DNA from: an uncultured Bacteroidales bacterium
Lineage (GTDB): Bacteria; Bacteroidota; Bacteroidia; Bacteroidales; UBA932
DNA length: 25,407 nucleotides
Direction of reading: 5' to 3'
Assembly (NCBI GenBank): GCA_934678915.1
Contig: CAKUSF010000018.1
Coordinates: 1-25,407 of the forward strand
The stretch's first letter is position 1, and every line of letters starts with the position of its first letter. The translations under genes and the position numbers were made by a program. Positions 17,206-24,985 of this stretch are shown in pieces. The notes below the pieces were generated by a model. That model searched no databases. It had not been told where the DNA came from and saw only the letters and a list, made by a program, of their open reading frames with translations.

Positions 17206-18687
17206 TTAATTATTATTAGTAATATTTATAAATTCTTTAAAATCAGAGGTTTTCCAAGTGTTGAACCGGAAACTTCTCGTGTCAGGGGCAGACGAGGATG
17301 CACTCGGTCTCCAACTGTTGTTCTCGGAGAACCCATCCTTGTCTTTGTAGATTCGTAAAACACCCACATCGATGTACTCATCGTTTGGATCATCTCCTTT
17401 CTCTGTGAAAGTGAAAGCATAGTATAGGTTCGAGATGCCGGTTGAGGTTATTTTCCCCGAATAGATTTCTGCCATCCGGACATTGATCTTGTTTCCGTTA
17501 CTCAGATTAAGATCCCCAACCAAGTCATAGAACACCGTGAAGTAATTGCCATAACCGGTGATGTGTGTACCATCGGTGTAGTAAGACGTGTTGTCACCAT
17601 CGTCTAATGTGTTTACTGTCAGAATATTCCCGTCCTGATCTGAGAAGTTTATTATTTGGCTCGTGAGCGTTCTTCCCGGATCATTATCCGTGTCGGAAAA
17701 ATAAGAGGTCACATAAGGATTCAGGTAATAGCTCCCTTCCACATTCGGAGGTGTGTCTCCGATGTAGATAGGCATGTGCTTCTTGATGTTATTGAGAACC
17801 TTTCTAGGGATGATGTCTTCAATGTCAATCTCTGATTTCCACGGGTTCTCGCTTACACGCATCGTTGCTGTTTTTCCGTCTTTTCTGATGACCAGCCTGT
17901 AGGTGTATTGAAATCCTGATTTCAGACTTAAATCGTTATCAGTCAATAATGTGTAGGTTTTGGAACCTAACGTGAATCTTACCAATTCTGTTCCCTTTAG
18001 GATGGTCTGAGGCGGAAGCACAAGCCTAAAGCCGTTTGTACCGTACGGCATTGCTTTGATTGTGGTTGTGCTGCCGGTGACGTTGAAGGAATCCTCATTG
18101 AGGTTCACTTTTACTTTAGACTTCACGTTCAAGAAGAACAAATTGGCTGTCTCGGATGGTTTCTCTTCGTAGCAGACTGAAACAATCACATTACAAAGCT
18201 TGTGATTGAACGTAAGCTCTGGGGTGACACTTGCTGTCGCGCCTGTTTCCGCTGTCATGAGGTCACTCCGTGTGTACTTCGATGATGTTGACTGGTCTGT
18301 GCCTACTGTGAAGGTAAACTCGTTCTTCAGGCCAGTAGAATACGGATAAACAGCCTTGTAGAACATCTGTGTCTGGCTAGTAATCTGCTTGATGCTCGTT
18401 GATGTTCCTTTGAATATTCCCCCGGAGTAAGAGTATTTCACATTGTCGGCATGATTGCTTGACTGAAGGAGCCCATTAGGGTTGGATTCAGTCTTCTCGA
18501 CAGCGAACACTCCAATCGCGTCACCCGACTCAAAATCAGAATCTGTGGCACGCGTTGAAGGACCGATTGCTCCGGTGAAACAGATCAGATCTTCGGGGTG
18601 ACTCTCAGGGTCAGATATCAAAGGTTCTTTACTGCACGAAACAACCAGCAATGGACATAATAGTACCAAAAAGGTTTTTAGGTTCAT
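17206..18687 (-). CDS. Fimbrillin-family (Mfa-like) lipoprotein, operon-first paralog
   Basis: This 493-residue lipoprotein (signal ending VVSC, Cys18) begins the three-gene operon. The body carries STRATDSDFESGDAIGVFAV, NHADNVKYSYSGGIF, KAVYPYSTGLKNEF, LTFNHKLCNVIVSV and VLPPQTILKG, closing at NPW (281-283). The remaining part (about 287-493) has IYIGDTPPNVEGSYYLNPYV and GISNLYYAF, homologous to the second gene's tail. Fimbrillin-family proteins are exported as lipoproteins and often assemble by donor-strand exchange; no anchor or usher-like accessory gene is adjacent, so assembly into a fimbria is not shown. A TATCTTTG promoter element lies 29 nt upstream of the start. Confidence 0.85.
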   Translation of the reverse strand: MNLKTFLVLLCPLLVVSCSKEPLISDPESHPEDLICFTGAIGPSTRATDSDFESGDAIGVFAVEKTESNPNGLLQSSNHADNVKYSYSGGIFKGTSTSIKQITSQTQMFYKAVYPYSTGLKNEFTFTVGTDQSTSSKYTRSDLMTAETGATASVTPELTFNHKLCNVIVSVCYEEKPSETANLFFLNVKSKVKVNLNEDSFNVTGSTTTIKAMPYGTNGFRLVLPPQTILKGTELVRFTLGSKTYTLLTDNDLSLKSGFQYTYRLVIRKDGKTATMRVSENPWKSEIDIEDIIPRKVLNNIKKHMPIYIGDTPPNVEGSYYLNPYVTSYFSDTDNDPGRTLTSQIINFSDQDGNILTVNTLDDGDNTSYYTDGTHITGYGNYFTVFYDLVGDLNLSNGNKINVRMAEIYSGKITSTGISNLYYAFTFTEKGDDPNDEYIDVGVLRIYKDKDGFSENNSWRPSASSSAPDTRSFRFNTWKTSDFKEFINITNNN

Positions 18688-18715
18688 AAGTGGTGTTTAT
18701 ATTGAGTTATTTTTT

Positions 18716-18748
18716 CAAAGATATAAAACATTTAGATTATTACCTAAA
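18716..18748 (-). promoter_or_regulatory. Putative promoter of the fimbrillin operon
   Basis: On the minus strand the -7 element TATCTTTG (18716-18723) matches the consensus exactly, with TTTA (18745-18748) 21 nt upstream as a one-mismatch -33 box. The predicted leader is about 22 nt. Confidence 0.6.
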
Positions 18749-18764
18749 GTATCATTCAAAAGTT

Positions 18765-18798
18765 ATCCAGCCAAAAACTCTGTAGTCTGTGGCTGGAT
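18765..18798 (-). terminator. Terminator after the CpXC gene
   Basis: ATCCAGCCA (18765-18773) and TGGCTGGAT (18790-18798) form a perfect 9-bp stem with a 16-nt loop. On the minus strand it is followed by AACTTTTG. It lies 25 nt past the CpXC stop and just upstream of the fimbrillin promoter. Confidence 0.6.
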
Positions 18799-18822
18799 TA
18801 TGGAATATCAAAGTTCTATTAT

Positions 18823-19473
18823 TTACCTGAAGAAGCGAGCGACCCAGGTGGGATCTATGCGGGAGAAGCCGGTGGAGGGTTTGACGGAAGGGTTGCGTCG
18901 GATGATGCCAGCGCAGTCTTCGTAGACATTGAATCCGATGCGTAGGCCATGCATCTGTCCATCGTGAGGGTAGGAGAACTCGATGTCGTTGTCCGGACCG
19001 TCAATGTGGTAGAACTTGAATGGAGTGTTAAGGAGATCTTTGGTGCCACCTTTCTCCATCATCTCCATCTTTGTGATGTACTTGCACATCTCAATAACGC
19101 AGTCATCCAAGCCGGCATCGAATATGTTGACTTTCTCAATCAGTGACCCGACATCACTCACTCGTCGGAGCGTGTAACCTGCTAGAGTTTCGGAAATCTT
19201 CTCGAATTGTGCCTCAAGAGCTTTTTCCTGAGCCTCAGGAAGTATTCCGTCAGGCATAAGCCAAATCATCAGACGCTCGTTAGGGTCGTGGTAAAGTGTC
19301 TGTCCTTGAATGAGATTGGCTTTGCCGCAATGTGGGCATTCCCACACGAACAGCGAACCGTCCTTGACTTTCGACTTGAGTTCAGGATTCTCTCCGACAT
19401 TTATGCGGTTCCAGACTTCGATTCCGTGCTTTTCTCCGCAGGCCGGACAAACGGCCGTAACCTTCTCTGACAT
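18823..19473 (-). CDS. CpXC-domain zinc-ribbon protein
   Basis: The 216-residue cytoplasmic protein begins with two CPxC pairs, CPAC (Cys9, Cys12) and CPHC (Cys46, Cys49), 33 residues apart. This is the signature of the CpXC domain (a probable zinc ribbon seen in many bacteria, function unknown). The rest is mixed helix and strand, with a helical segment about residues 78-100 (EAQEKALEAQFEKISETLAG), and no recognisable catalytic motif. No signal peptide or membrane segment is present. It is the third gene of an operon, 12 nt after the small membrane protein and downstream of the YeiH-family transporter. A metal- or redox-related link to that transporter is only a guess. Confidence 0.8.
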   Translation of the reverse strand: MSEKVTAVCPACGEKHGIEVWNRINVGENPELKSKVKDGSLFVWECPHCGKANLIQGQTLYHDPNERLMIWLMPDGILPEAQEKALEAQFEKISETLAGYTLRRVSDVGSLIEKVNIFDAGLDDCVIEMCKYITKMEMMEKGGTKDLLNTPFKFYHIDGPDNDIEFSYPHDGQMHGLRIGFNVYEDCAGIIRRNPSVKPSTGFSRIDPTWVARFFR

Positions 19474-19485
19474 ATTCGTAAATAA

Positions 19486-19761
19486 TTATTTGTCAAGCCA
19501 TTTCCAGACCTTGTACATCAACGCTCCCCATGCGAGGAACAGGACCACATAGATCCAGAACGGCAGTTTGGCCGCATAATTCGTGCTTTGGGTGTACTTG
19601 TCGAACTCCGGGATGTCAGCGTAGTAATATGCCCCCGCCCCGAAGTCGAGCGAATCCTGAAGCCCCAAGCCGCGCGCCATGATGTAAAGGGCGGCCAGTA
19701 CGGTCGCCCCTATGACAGTCAGGGTAAGAACCTTGACGATTCTTTTTCCTGTGATATTCAT
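19486..19761 (-). CDS. Small two-helix membrane protein of the yeiH operon
   Basis: The 91-residue protein has two predicted transmembrane helices, about residues 9-30 (VKVLTLTVIGATVLAALYIM) and 67-86 (LPFWIYVVLFLAWGALMYKV). They are separated by an acidic, tyrosine-rich loop (GAGAYYYADIPEFDKYTQ). I do not recognise the family. Its ATG at 19761-19759 shares one base with the stop of the yeiH-type gene (TGATG), implying translational coupling. A TTG one codon earlier (19764) is less likely. Tight coupling suggests a subunit or modulator of the transporter; this is inference. The CpXC gene follows after 12 nt. Confidence 0.75.
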   Translation of the reverse strand: MNITGKRIVKVLTLTVIGATVLAALYIMARGLGLQDSLDFGAGAYYYADIPEFDKYTQSTNYAAKLPFWIYVVLFLAWGALMYKVWKWLDK

Positions 19762-21116
19762 CAATCAAGTACCGGGATCGGGAAGAACTTGCCGGAGAGG
19801 AGGAACCAGACGGCGAAGAACGTCAGCGCGATGTTGAAAAGCTGACCTATGATGTAGAGCCATAGCACCTTGCCGCCCTGCATCTGCTTGATGATCTCCT
19901 TGAAGTTGGTGTCCAGTCCGATGCTGGTGAAGGCCAGCACGAAAGCCCAGTTCTTGTACTGGTCAAGAACTTTGTTGATGGCTCCGACCTGGTCGGCTCC
20001 GCAAAGAGGTTGGATCAGGAATGAGGCCACCATTGAGGCGATGAAGAAGCCGAGGATGAACTTAGGGAATCTGTACCAGATCTCGCTTGCTCCCACCTTT
20101 GTGGTTCCGCTGTTGTCAATCTTTGTGGCGAAGAACACGGCCACGAAGAAAGCGATGAAACCGATCAGGATATTCTGGATGGACTTCACCAGAACAGCTG
20201 CCTGCTGTGCCTCAGGGCCAAGGGCTGTACCTGCCACGACGACAGCTCCGGTTGAGTCAACGGTACCACCGATGAGCGAGCCGCCCATGATCTGCGACAT
20301 TCCGCAAGCCTTGATGATGACGGGTTCAAAGACCATCATAAGGATTGTGAATATGATCGAAATCGACACGGTGATGGAAAGGTCGTCTTTCTTGGCCTTT
20401 GAAGCGGCTGCTGTAGCAATCGCTGCGCTAGTTCCGCAGACGCTCGTCGCGGAGGCCATCGTGATGACGAGTGGCTTGTTGTTGATTTTCAGGACCTTGA
20501 TTCCAAACCACCACATGAACAGTATCACAATCGGTGTCACAATCCATGCGATTCCAAGGCCGTAGAGACCGAATTTGGCGATGTTGGAGAACAAGACGGA
20601 GAATCCCATGATGACAAGACCTGACTTGATGTAAAATTCAGTCTTGATGGCTGGCTTCAGCCAGTTCGGAACTCCGACTGTGTTGGAGATCAGAAGACCG
20701 ACCAAAAGTGCCCAGAAAGCCCATTCGAGGTAGCGGTTGAGGGTATATTCAGCACTGATGAGACGTACCACAAGGGCGATGACGAACAATCCAATGATTG
20801 CGGGAATATATTTCTTAACACTTTCGCCTTGAAGCTTGACTCCGACCGTGAACAGGGCTCCGAGAGTGATGAACGTCACGAGGAACTTGCGCCAGAAAGC
20901 CCATGTTCCCAGCTGCTCACCCAGAGGGACAACCTTGGCCGCCGCGGCTCCCGAGAGATTCTCACCGAGAGTCCAAGTGGCGAATTTAACCGCTGAAAAA
21001 TCAAACGCTTTCGTCAGGACAGCAATGCAGGCGATGATGATCACAATGCCGCCGATCCAGATCGCCTGCCAGTCCTCCTTTCCCCAAAATGCGGGAACAG
21101 TCTTGCCTTTTTCCAT
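19761..21116 (-). CDS. YeiH-family putative sulfate/anion exporter
   Basis: The 451-residue polytopic membrane protein has about ten hydrophobic helices and the conserved family segments MASATSVCGTSAAIATAA (220-237), MGGSLIGGTVDSTGAVVVAG and FTSIGLDTNF. This matches the YeiH/YeiH-like family (PF03601), annotated as putative sulfate exporters; the transported substrate is not established for most members. E. coli YeiH is about 350 residues; the extra length here is mainly an N-terminal extension with a helix at about residues 20-37 and a linker to residue 75. It is the first gene of an operon with a small membrane protein and a CpXC protein, driven by a strong promoter-like sequence 36-67 nt upstream. 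Confidence 0.88.
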   Translation of the reverse strand: MEKGKTVPAFWGKEDWQAIWIGGIVIIIACIAVLTKAFDFSAVKFATWTLGENLSGAAAAKVVPLGEQLGTWAFWRKFLVTFITLGALFTVGVKLQGESVKKYIPAIIGLFVIALVVRLISAEYTLNRYLEWAFWALLVGLLISNTVGVPNWLKPAIKTEFYIKSGLVIMGFSVLFSNIAKFGLYGLGIAWIVTPIVILFMWWFGIKVLKINNKPLVITMASATSVCGTSAAIATAAASKAKKDDLSITVSISIIFTILMMVFEPVIIKACGMSQIMGGSLIGGTVDSTGAVVVAGTALGPEAQQAAVLVKSIQNILIGFIAFFVAVFFATKIDNSGTTKVGASEIWYRFPKFILGFFIASMVASFLIQPLCGADQVGAINKVLDQYKNWAFVLAFTSIGLDTNFKEIIKQMQGGKVLWLYIIGQLFNIALTFFAVWFLLSGKFFPIPVLD

Positions 21117-21151
21117 CTGTAGAAAAATTAGTATAATGTTTTACTATTTTG

Positions 21152-21183
21152 CAAAGATAAAACAACTGACGCATTCTCGCAAA
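21152..21183 (-). promoter_or_regulatory. Promoter of the yeiH-CpXC operon
   Basis: On the minus strand TTTG (21180-21183), exactly 20 nt, then TATCTTTG (21152-21159): a full match to the Bacteroidota consensus TTTG-N19-21-TAnnTTTG. It lies between the stop of the giant outer-membrane protein and the yeiH-type start. This is the best promoter in the window. Confidence 0.8.
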
Positions 21184-21201
21184 ACTTTTTCAAAATGTGA
21201 C

Positions 21202-24200
21202 TTAAAGGCTGATGCTGAAGATCCAGCCGATGTAGTTCTTGTTGAGGTTGGTGATAGGGAAGCGGTCGATGTAGTGCCAGAAGTTGCGGGCGTAGCGGAT
21301 GCCGATCTGGGTGTCGTACGGGAGCCAGAAGAAGTTGCCGAGATTGACGGTAAGGTCGGCTCCGACACTGAACAGGTTCTCTCCGGCGACGGCTCCGGGG
21401 TTGTAATGCAGCCAATTGTCCCAGCAGAAAGTCTGGTAGGACCAGTCGAAGAACGGGGTCAGTTCGAAATTCTTGATGTAGGCGACAGGGCTGAGGAACG
21501 AACAGTCAACGTCCGCGAAAGGAATCGCATAGTCGGCGGTTACCCTCCATCTGGATTCCGAGCAGGAATTGATGATGTTTTTGAGGTTTGTGCCCACGAA
21601 TCCTCTCGGGATGGCGGTCAACGCCCCTTCCATGACGCCTCCCTCTTCGTATGGTCCGTACCACACCTCCATGGATGCGGAAAGACGGAGCCCTTGGCGG
21701 GCGGTGAACCCTGGAAGATAGCCATAGGTGTAGAGGTAGGCTGTCGGATTGTAGGCCTTGCTGTGTCCCGGTCTGAAGTGGAATCCGAGCTCGGCCCCGA
21801 ACCCAAGAGAAGGAAAGACTTGTGACGGGGCCTTCTGCCTCATGACATAGCCTCTCAGAGATGCGTCCAGGGTCTGAAGAGGGGAGATATGGTCCTCACC
21901 TACTGTGCTATAGGTTTCGGTCACATCCTTGTCGTCTTTTTTCACGATGTGCTGGAACAGTATCTGGTCGTTGTACCTGTCGTTGGTGAACTTGTACTTG
22001 ACCTGCGGGATAAGTCCGCGGCTGATTCCGCCCGACGAGAAGTTGAACGGAATGTAGACTTTCAGGCCTCCCTCGAAATAAGGTCTGTCTGTAAGGGTGC
22101 CTTTGTTGTACAGGCTGTACATTCTATCTTTGCTGACCTGGATTTTCTGGATGTCAAGAGCTGCCCTGTCGTTGAAGTCGGCGGAGAACTCAAACACGGG
22201 GTAAAGACCTGTGAATATGTACTTGAAGTGTCCCGAATGTCTCCATTCACCAGCCTTGTACGGGTCTTCGTGCGCGCCATAGCCGACCATTCCGTAGCCG
22301 GTGCTCAGCAGATTCTGGAACAAGGCGGTGGCGCCGAGCGACGCGCTTTTGTAGTAGTCGTCGGAGCTGATGGACTCGATGTTGTCGTAGTTGAAATAGA
22401 CGGGAGCCCACGAATGGACGTGTGGCAATCTGATCTTTGAATATCTTTCCGTCTGCGAGAATTTTTCCTCCGACGCAATGGAAGCCGTGTCGCCAAGAGC
22501 GGTTTCCTGCGCTGTAAGCGCTTCCGCTACAGGGTATTTATGAATATCCCCGTACGACACTTCGAAGCATGGTAGGTCGCTGACCGCCGTGGCGTACATC
22601 ATGCGGCCCTGTTTGTAGTCCTGAGGTCTGTCCGATGCCGCCAGCGAGCTGTAGTACAGTGTGTCGGCCCTGAAGACAGGCGAGCTGATTCCGTAGCGGG
22701 TCGAGGTCAACTGCCGTAGCATCAGGCTCTCAACGTCCAATGAATATAACTCCGTCACTCCCGTCCTGTCGCACAGGAAGGATAGCTGTGCGTTTTCTGA
22801 GACCGGGCGCTTCGACACTTCGGCTAGCTCAGTGCACCGCAGGCTCAGCGACCGGTCACTGAGCCTGTTATTCGACCGGTCACTGAGCTTGTCGAAGTGA
22901 CCTGAGCCAGAGGTGTCTCTTTCTGTTTCAGACCCCTCGATGTTTGTCGAGCTCTGTCGAACCACAAGTCCAACGACCGGAACAGAGCGAAGATGCGAAA
23001 GAGTGACAGGTTGAGGACCAAGTAGTTGTCTGAGCGCAGCCTTCCCGTCAGCCTTCCGTCCTGCAATCTCATAGACTCCCATCCCGTTCTCCGATAGCCC
23101 TGCCGCGAACAGCCGTCCCCCGATCCAGGCCGATTCCGTAAACTGAAGCGAGTCCGGAGCGATGAACGATTCCCTGACGGAGCCATCAGAGGCGTCCAGC
23201 AGGACAAGGTGCGACCCTCCGGCGTAAGGATATTCAGTGGCGGCGATGACCTTTCCGTCAGGTGCCGGCGCCGGATTGAAGTAACGTCCGTTTCTGGTCA
23301 GATTGTGGACTTTCCCCGGCTTGGACAGATTCACGTACCGGATCCGGGAACTCCCTCCGAGAGTCCATCTACGCCCTGCCACGGACTCGCTCCAGAATAT
23401 TCTTTGACCCTCAGAATCAAGAAACAGGTCGCTTGTGTAGGAAGCGAAAGACCTGAGCCTTTTTTCCTTACCTGTTGGATCCAGCCTGACCAGACTGTTA
23501 GGTTTGGCTATTCCTGATTTGAGGGAATATATTCCTGAATCATCCGCCGCGACCGCCCCTTTGTACTCCGTGTGCATCCGTGAGGCTTTGCTGACTTGCT
23601 TCGATGGCATGAACGGTACTCTGAGTGCCGCTTCGACATTCCAAAGCTGCTGAAAATTCTCCTCTATGGAACGGAATGATTCCTTGAAACTCTTTCCGCT
23701 GGCTGACGTGACGGTCTTCTGGAGATTGAAGAGCCAGCCTTTGCGGACAACCCTGTCGAAATATTCCTTAGTGAAAAGAGGGTCATCAAAGAACACCCTC
23801 GTTCCTGCGATGAGCATATAACCAACTCTATAGTAGTCAGGAGTATAGTTTTTGTTCGAGCCGTAGAACCACCTATAGTAGTCCCTCCAGTCTCCGCAGT
23901 CGAACGCCGGCCTCATATATTCAAGAAAGTCGGCCTGACGTCCGCGTCCGCTCCGGCTGAGCGCCGTCTCCGCCACAACCGCGTCTCCCTCAAGGAACGC
24001 CGGCCCCGGATATATTCCCGCGAAGGCTCCGGCCACCATTTCTCCGAAGAGGTAGTGTAGGACTTTTCCTCCTCCCGAAGCTCCAAATTGCATTTGAGCC
24101 GCATGCCGCCCCTCGTGGATCGCCAGATTCCGCACCCAAGGCATCGCCGTCGGAGAGTAAGGATCGTTGACGGTGAATATGTCCATTCTCTTCGGAGCCC

Positions 24201-24522
24201 ACGTGACCGAAGCGTTCGGCAGCACATACCTGCTGTGCAGCACCACCGGCATCTTCCCCTTGTAACTCTGTCCGATAAGAAATCCGGAAGACGGCGCGAT
24301 CCTGAGCCTCGCCTGTTCCAGTTCTACCCCGTAAACCCTTGCCAATGAGTCCTCTCCCTTCGGAAAGATCAGTTTGAAGTTCTCCGTCTCCATCTGTCTC
24401 CACCTCAGTGCCGCCGGATCACTTCCCGTCAGCGAGAACTGCGCGTTCATCTTCCCGCAAGCCATCGTGAGAAGAATTGCCGTCGCTGTTATTATCTTGA
24501 TTCCCATCTTGGTCATAGTCAT
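21202..24522 (-). CDS. Giant outer-membrane protein: HExxH peptidase-like + propeller + barrel
   Basis: From the ATG at 24522 the protein has 1106 residues. A signal peptide ends near MNA|QFSL (about residue 27). Region 1 (about 30-310) contains NLAIHEGRHAAQMQFG, an HExxH zinc motif (136-140), and FLEGDAVVAE (Glu178), the spacing of a gluzincin third ligand. Region 2 (about 320-690) has repeated D..G..I....A.....L...D blades like a TolB/WD40 propeller. Region 3 (about 700-1106) alternates aromatic and polar strands and ends IGWIFSISL, as in an outer-membrane barrel. Similar peptidase-propeller-barrel proteins occur in Bacteroidota with unknown function. Residues about 521-574 are encoded by an inserted palindromic repeat. 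An upstream TTG at 24573 is rejected because it overlaps the promoter. GC content is well above that of the left half of the window. Peptidase activity is unproven. Confidence 0.75.
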   Translation of the reverse strand: MTMTKMGIKIITATAILLTMACGKMNAQFSLTGSDPAALRWRQMETENFKLIFPKGEDSLARVYGVELEQARLRIAPSSGFLIGQSYKGKMPVVLHSRYVLPNASVTWAPKRMDIFTVNDPYSPTAMPWVRNLAIHEGRHAAQMQFGASGGGKVLHYLFGEMVAGAFAGIYPGPAFLEGDAVVAETALSRSGRGRQADFLEYMRPAFDCGDWRDYYRWFYGSNKNYTPDYYRVGYMLIAGTRVFFDDPLFTKEYFDRVVRKGWLFNLQKTVTSASGKSFKESFRSIEENFQQLWNVEAALRVPFMPSKQVSKASRMHTEYKGAVAADDSGIYSLKSGIAKPNSLVRLDPTGKEKRLRSFASYTSDLFLDSEGQRIFWSESVAGRRWTLGGSSRIRYVNLSKPGKVHNLTRNGRYFNPAPAPDGKVIAATEYPYAGGSHLVLLDASDGSVRESFIAPDSLQFTESAWIGGRLFAAGLSENGMGVYEIAGRKADGKAALRQLLGPQPVTLSHLRSVPVVGLVVRQSSTNIEGSETERDTSGSGHFDKLSDRSNNRLSDRSLSLRCTELAEVSKRPVSENAQLSFLCDRTGVTELYSLDVESLMLRQLTSTRYGISSPVFRADTLYYSSLAASDRPQDYKQGRMMYATAVSDLPCFEVSYGDIHKYPVAEALTAQETALGDTASIASEEKFSQTERYSKIRLPHVHSWAPVYFNYDNIESISSDDYYKSASLGATALFQNLLSTGYGMVGYGAHEDPYKAGEWRHSGHFKYIFTGLYPVFEFSADFNDRAALDIQKIQVSKDRMYSLYNKGTLTDRPYFEGGLKVYIPFNFSSGGISRGLIPQVKYKFTNDRYNDQILFQHIVKKDDKDVTETYSTVGEDHISPLQTLDASLRGYVMRQKAPSQVFPSLGFGAELGFHFRPGHSKAYNPTAYLYTYGYLPGFTARQGLRLSASMEVWYGPYEEGGVMEGALTAIPRGFVGTNLKNIINSCSESRWRVTADYAIPFADVDCSFLSPVAYIKNFELTPFFDWSYQTFCWDNWLHYNPGAVAGENLFSVGADLTVNLGNFFWLPYDTQIGIRYARNFWHYIDRFPITNLNKNYIGWIFSISL
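22810..22963. repeat. Palindromic interspersed repeat cluster inside coding sequence
   Basis: Four degenerate copies of a CTTCGACAAGCTCAGTGACC-like unit occur here. CGACCGGTCACTGAGC is directly repeated at 22849-22864 and 22873-22888, a 24-nt period equal to eight codons. CACTGAGCTTGTCGAAG (22881-22897) is the inverted partner of CTTCGACA (22810-22817) plus AGCTCAGTG (22826-22834), with 8 nt inserted in the left arm. A decayed unit, TGTCGAGCTCTGTCGAA, lies around 22947-22963. In the protein this gives LSDRSNNRLSDRS, unlike the flanking propeller sequence. Sequences of this kind are common dispersed palindromic repeats in bacterial genomes, here tolerated in frame. Confidence 0.75.
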
Positions 24523-24541
24523 ATTCAAAAAAGTCCATCTG

Positions 24542-24574
24542 CGAATATAGTGATTTGCTGTAAATAATTCCAAT
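24542..24574 (-). promoter_or_regulatory. Putative promoter of the giant outer-membrane protein
   Basis: On the minus strand TATATTCG (24542-24549), one base from TAnnTTTG, is preceded by ATTG (24571-24574) at 21-nt spacing. It lies 20 nt upstream of the ATG at 24522 and supports that start over the TTG at 24573. Confidence 0.45.
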
Positions 24575-24594
24575 CAAATAATTAGTGTAACAAT

Positions 24595-24633
24595 AACAAA
24601 AGAGAGCCATCTGCGGCAAGACAGATGGCTCTC
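24595..24633 (-). terminator. Terminator of the 49-residue gene
   Basis: GAGAGCCATCTG (24602-24613) and CAGATGGCTCTC (24622-24633) form a perfect 12-bp stem with an 8-nt loop. On the minus strand it is followed by TTTTGTTATTG. It lies 47 nt past the stop of the 49-residue gene and just upstream of the giant protein's promoter. Confidence 0.88.
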
Positions 24634-24680
24634 AGTCGGGCGGAAGATGCTTCCGGATGAAAGATCCGGTCTAAGGCCAA

Positions 24681-24830
24681 TTACTTTTTACGGTAATGAG
24701 CCTTTACATAAACCTTCTTGCCGTTGATTACTCTGAAGTGTCCTCTGACAAGCGAGGTTTGTTGAGCTGCATCTTTGCAATCTTTACAAAGGCGCTCATC
24801 AACGCGGATTTGGAATTTAATGTTAATCAT
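24681..24830 (-). CDS. Conserved-looking 49-residue basic CxxC protein
   Basis: The product starts MINIKFQIRVDERLCKDCKD and ends VINGKKVYVKAHYRKK. It is lysine/arginine-rich with one CxxC pair (Cys15, Cys18) and a GHFRVINGKKVYVKAH segment resembling short basic motifs seen in small nucleic-acid-associated proteins. I do not recognise a named family. The ATG at 24830 was chosen over one at 24881 because the extra 17 residues are encoded by low-complexity AT-rich sequence and do not look like the rest. It is a single gene with its own promoter-like element, a 150-nt leader containing an internal terminator, and a strong downstream terminator. These features support a real, regulated gene. RNA binding is a guess from composition. 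Confidence 0.65.
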   Translation of the reverse strand: MINIKFQIRVDERLCKDCKDAAQQTSLVRGHFRVINGKKVYVKAHYRKK

Positions 24831-24896
24831 AATAAAAAAATGATTATTATTGCGAATTGAGAGCGGAGAGCGGCTTATCAAGGTTACATCGCCCGT

Positions 24897-24938
24897 AAAA
24901 ACAAAAACAGGGCTTGAAATATAGTATTCTTGCCCTGT
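24897..24938 (-). terminator. Intrinsic terminator inside the leader of the 49-residue gene
   Basis: On the minus strand ACAGGGC (24938-24932) pairs with GCCCTGT (24913-24907) across an 18-nt loop and is followed at once by TTTTGTTTTT (24906-24897). It sits 67-108 nt upstream of the start codon and about 42 nt after the predicted transcription start. This fits either attenuation of the downstream gene or the 3' end of a short RNA of about 85 nt. Confidence 0.7.
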
Positions 24939-24985
24939 ATATGCCGCGTTGGAGCTTGCCTCTCCTCGCTAATTAAATTCCAAAG

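Noticed and set aside
20836..21825. Plus-strand open frame of 329 codons
   Set aside because: It spans antisense to two convincing minus-strand genes and the promoter between them; its translation is low-complexity Val/Glu/Asp-rich with no motif.
22849..22888. Possible CRISPR-like direct repeats
   Set aside because: Only two copies, an 8-nt spacer, palindromic and within a coding frame; no array or cas gene.
24523..24573. 17-residue N-terminal extension of the giant outer-membrane protein from a TTG
   Set aside because: Overlaps the promoter-like TATATTCG and places extra residues before the signal peptide.
24640..24670. Small hairpin CCGGAT/ATCCGG
   Set aside because: Six-base stem without T-tract; the 12-bp hairpin just beyond it is the evident terminator.
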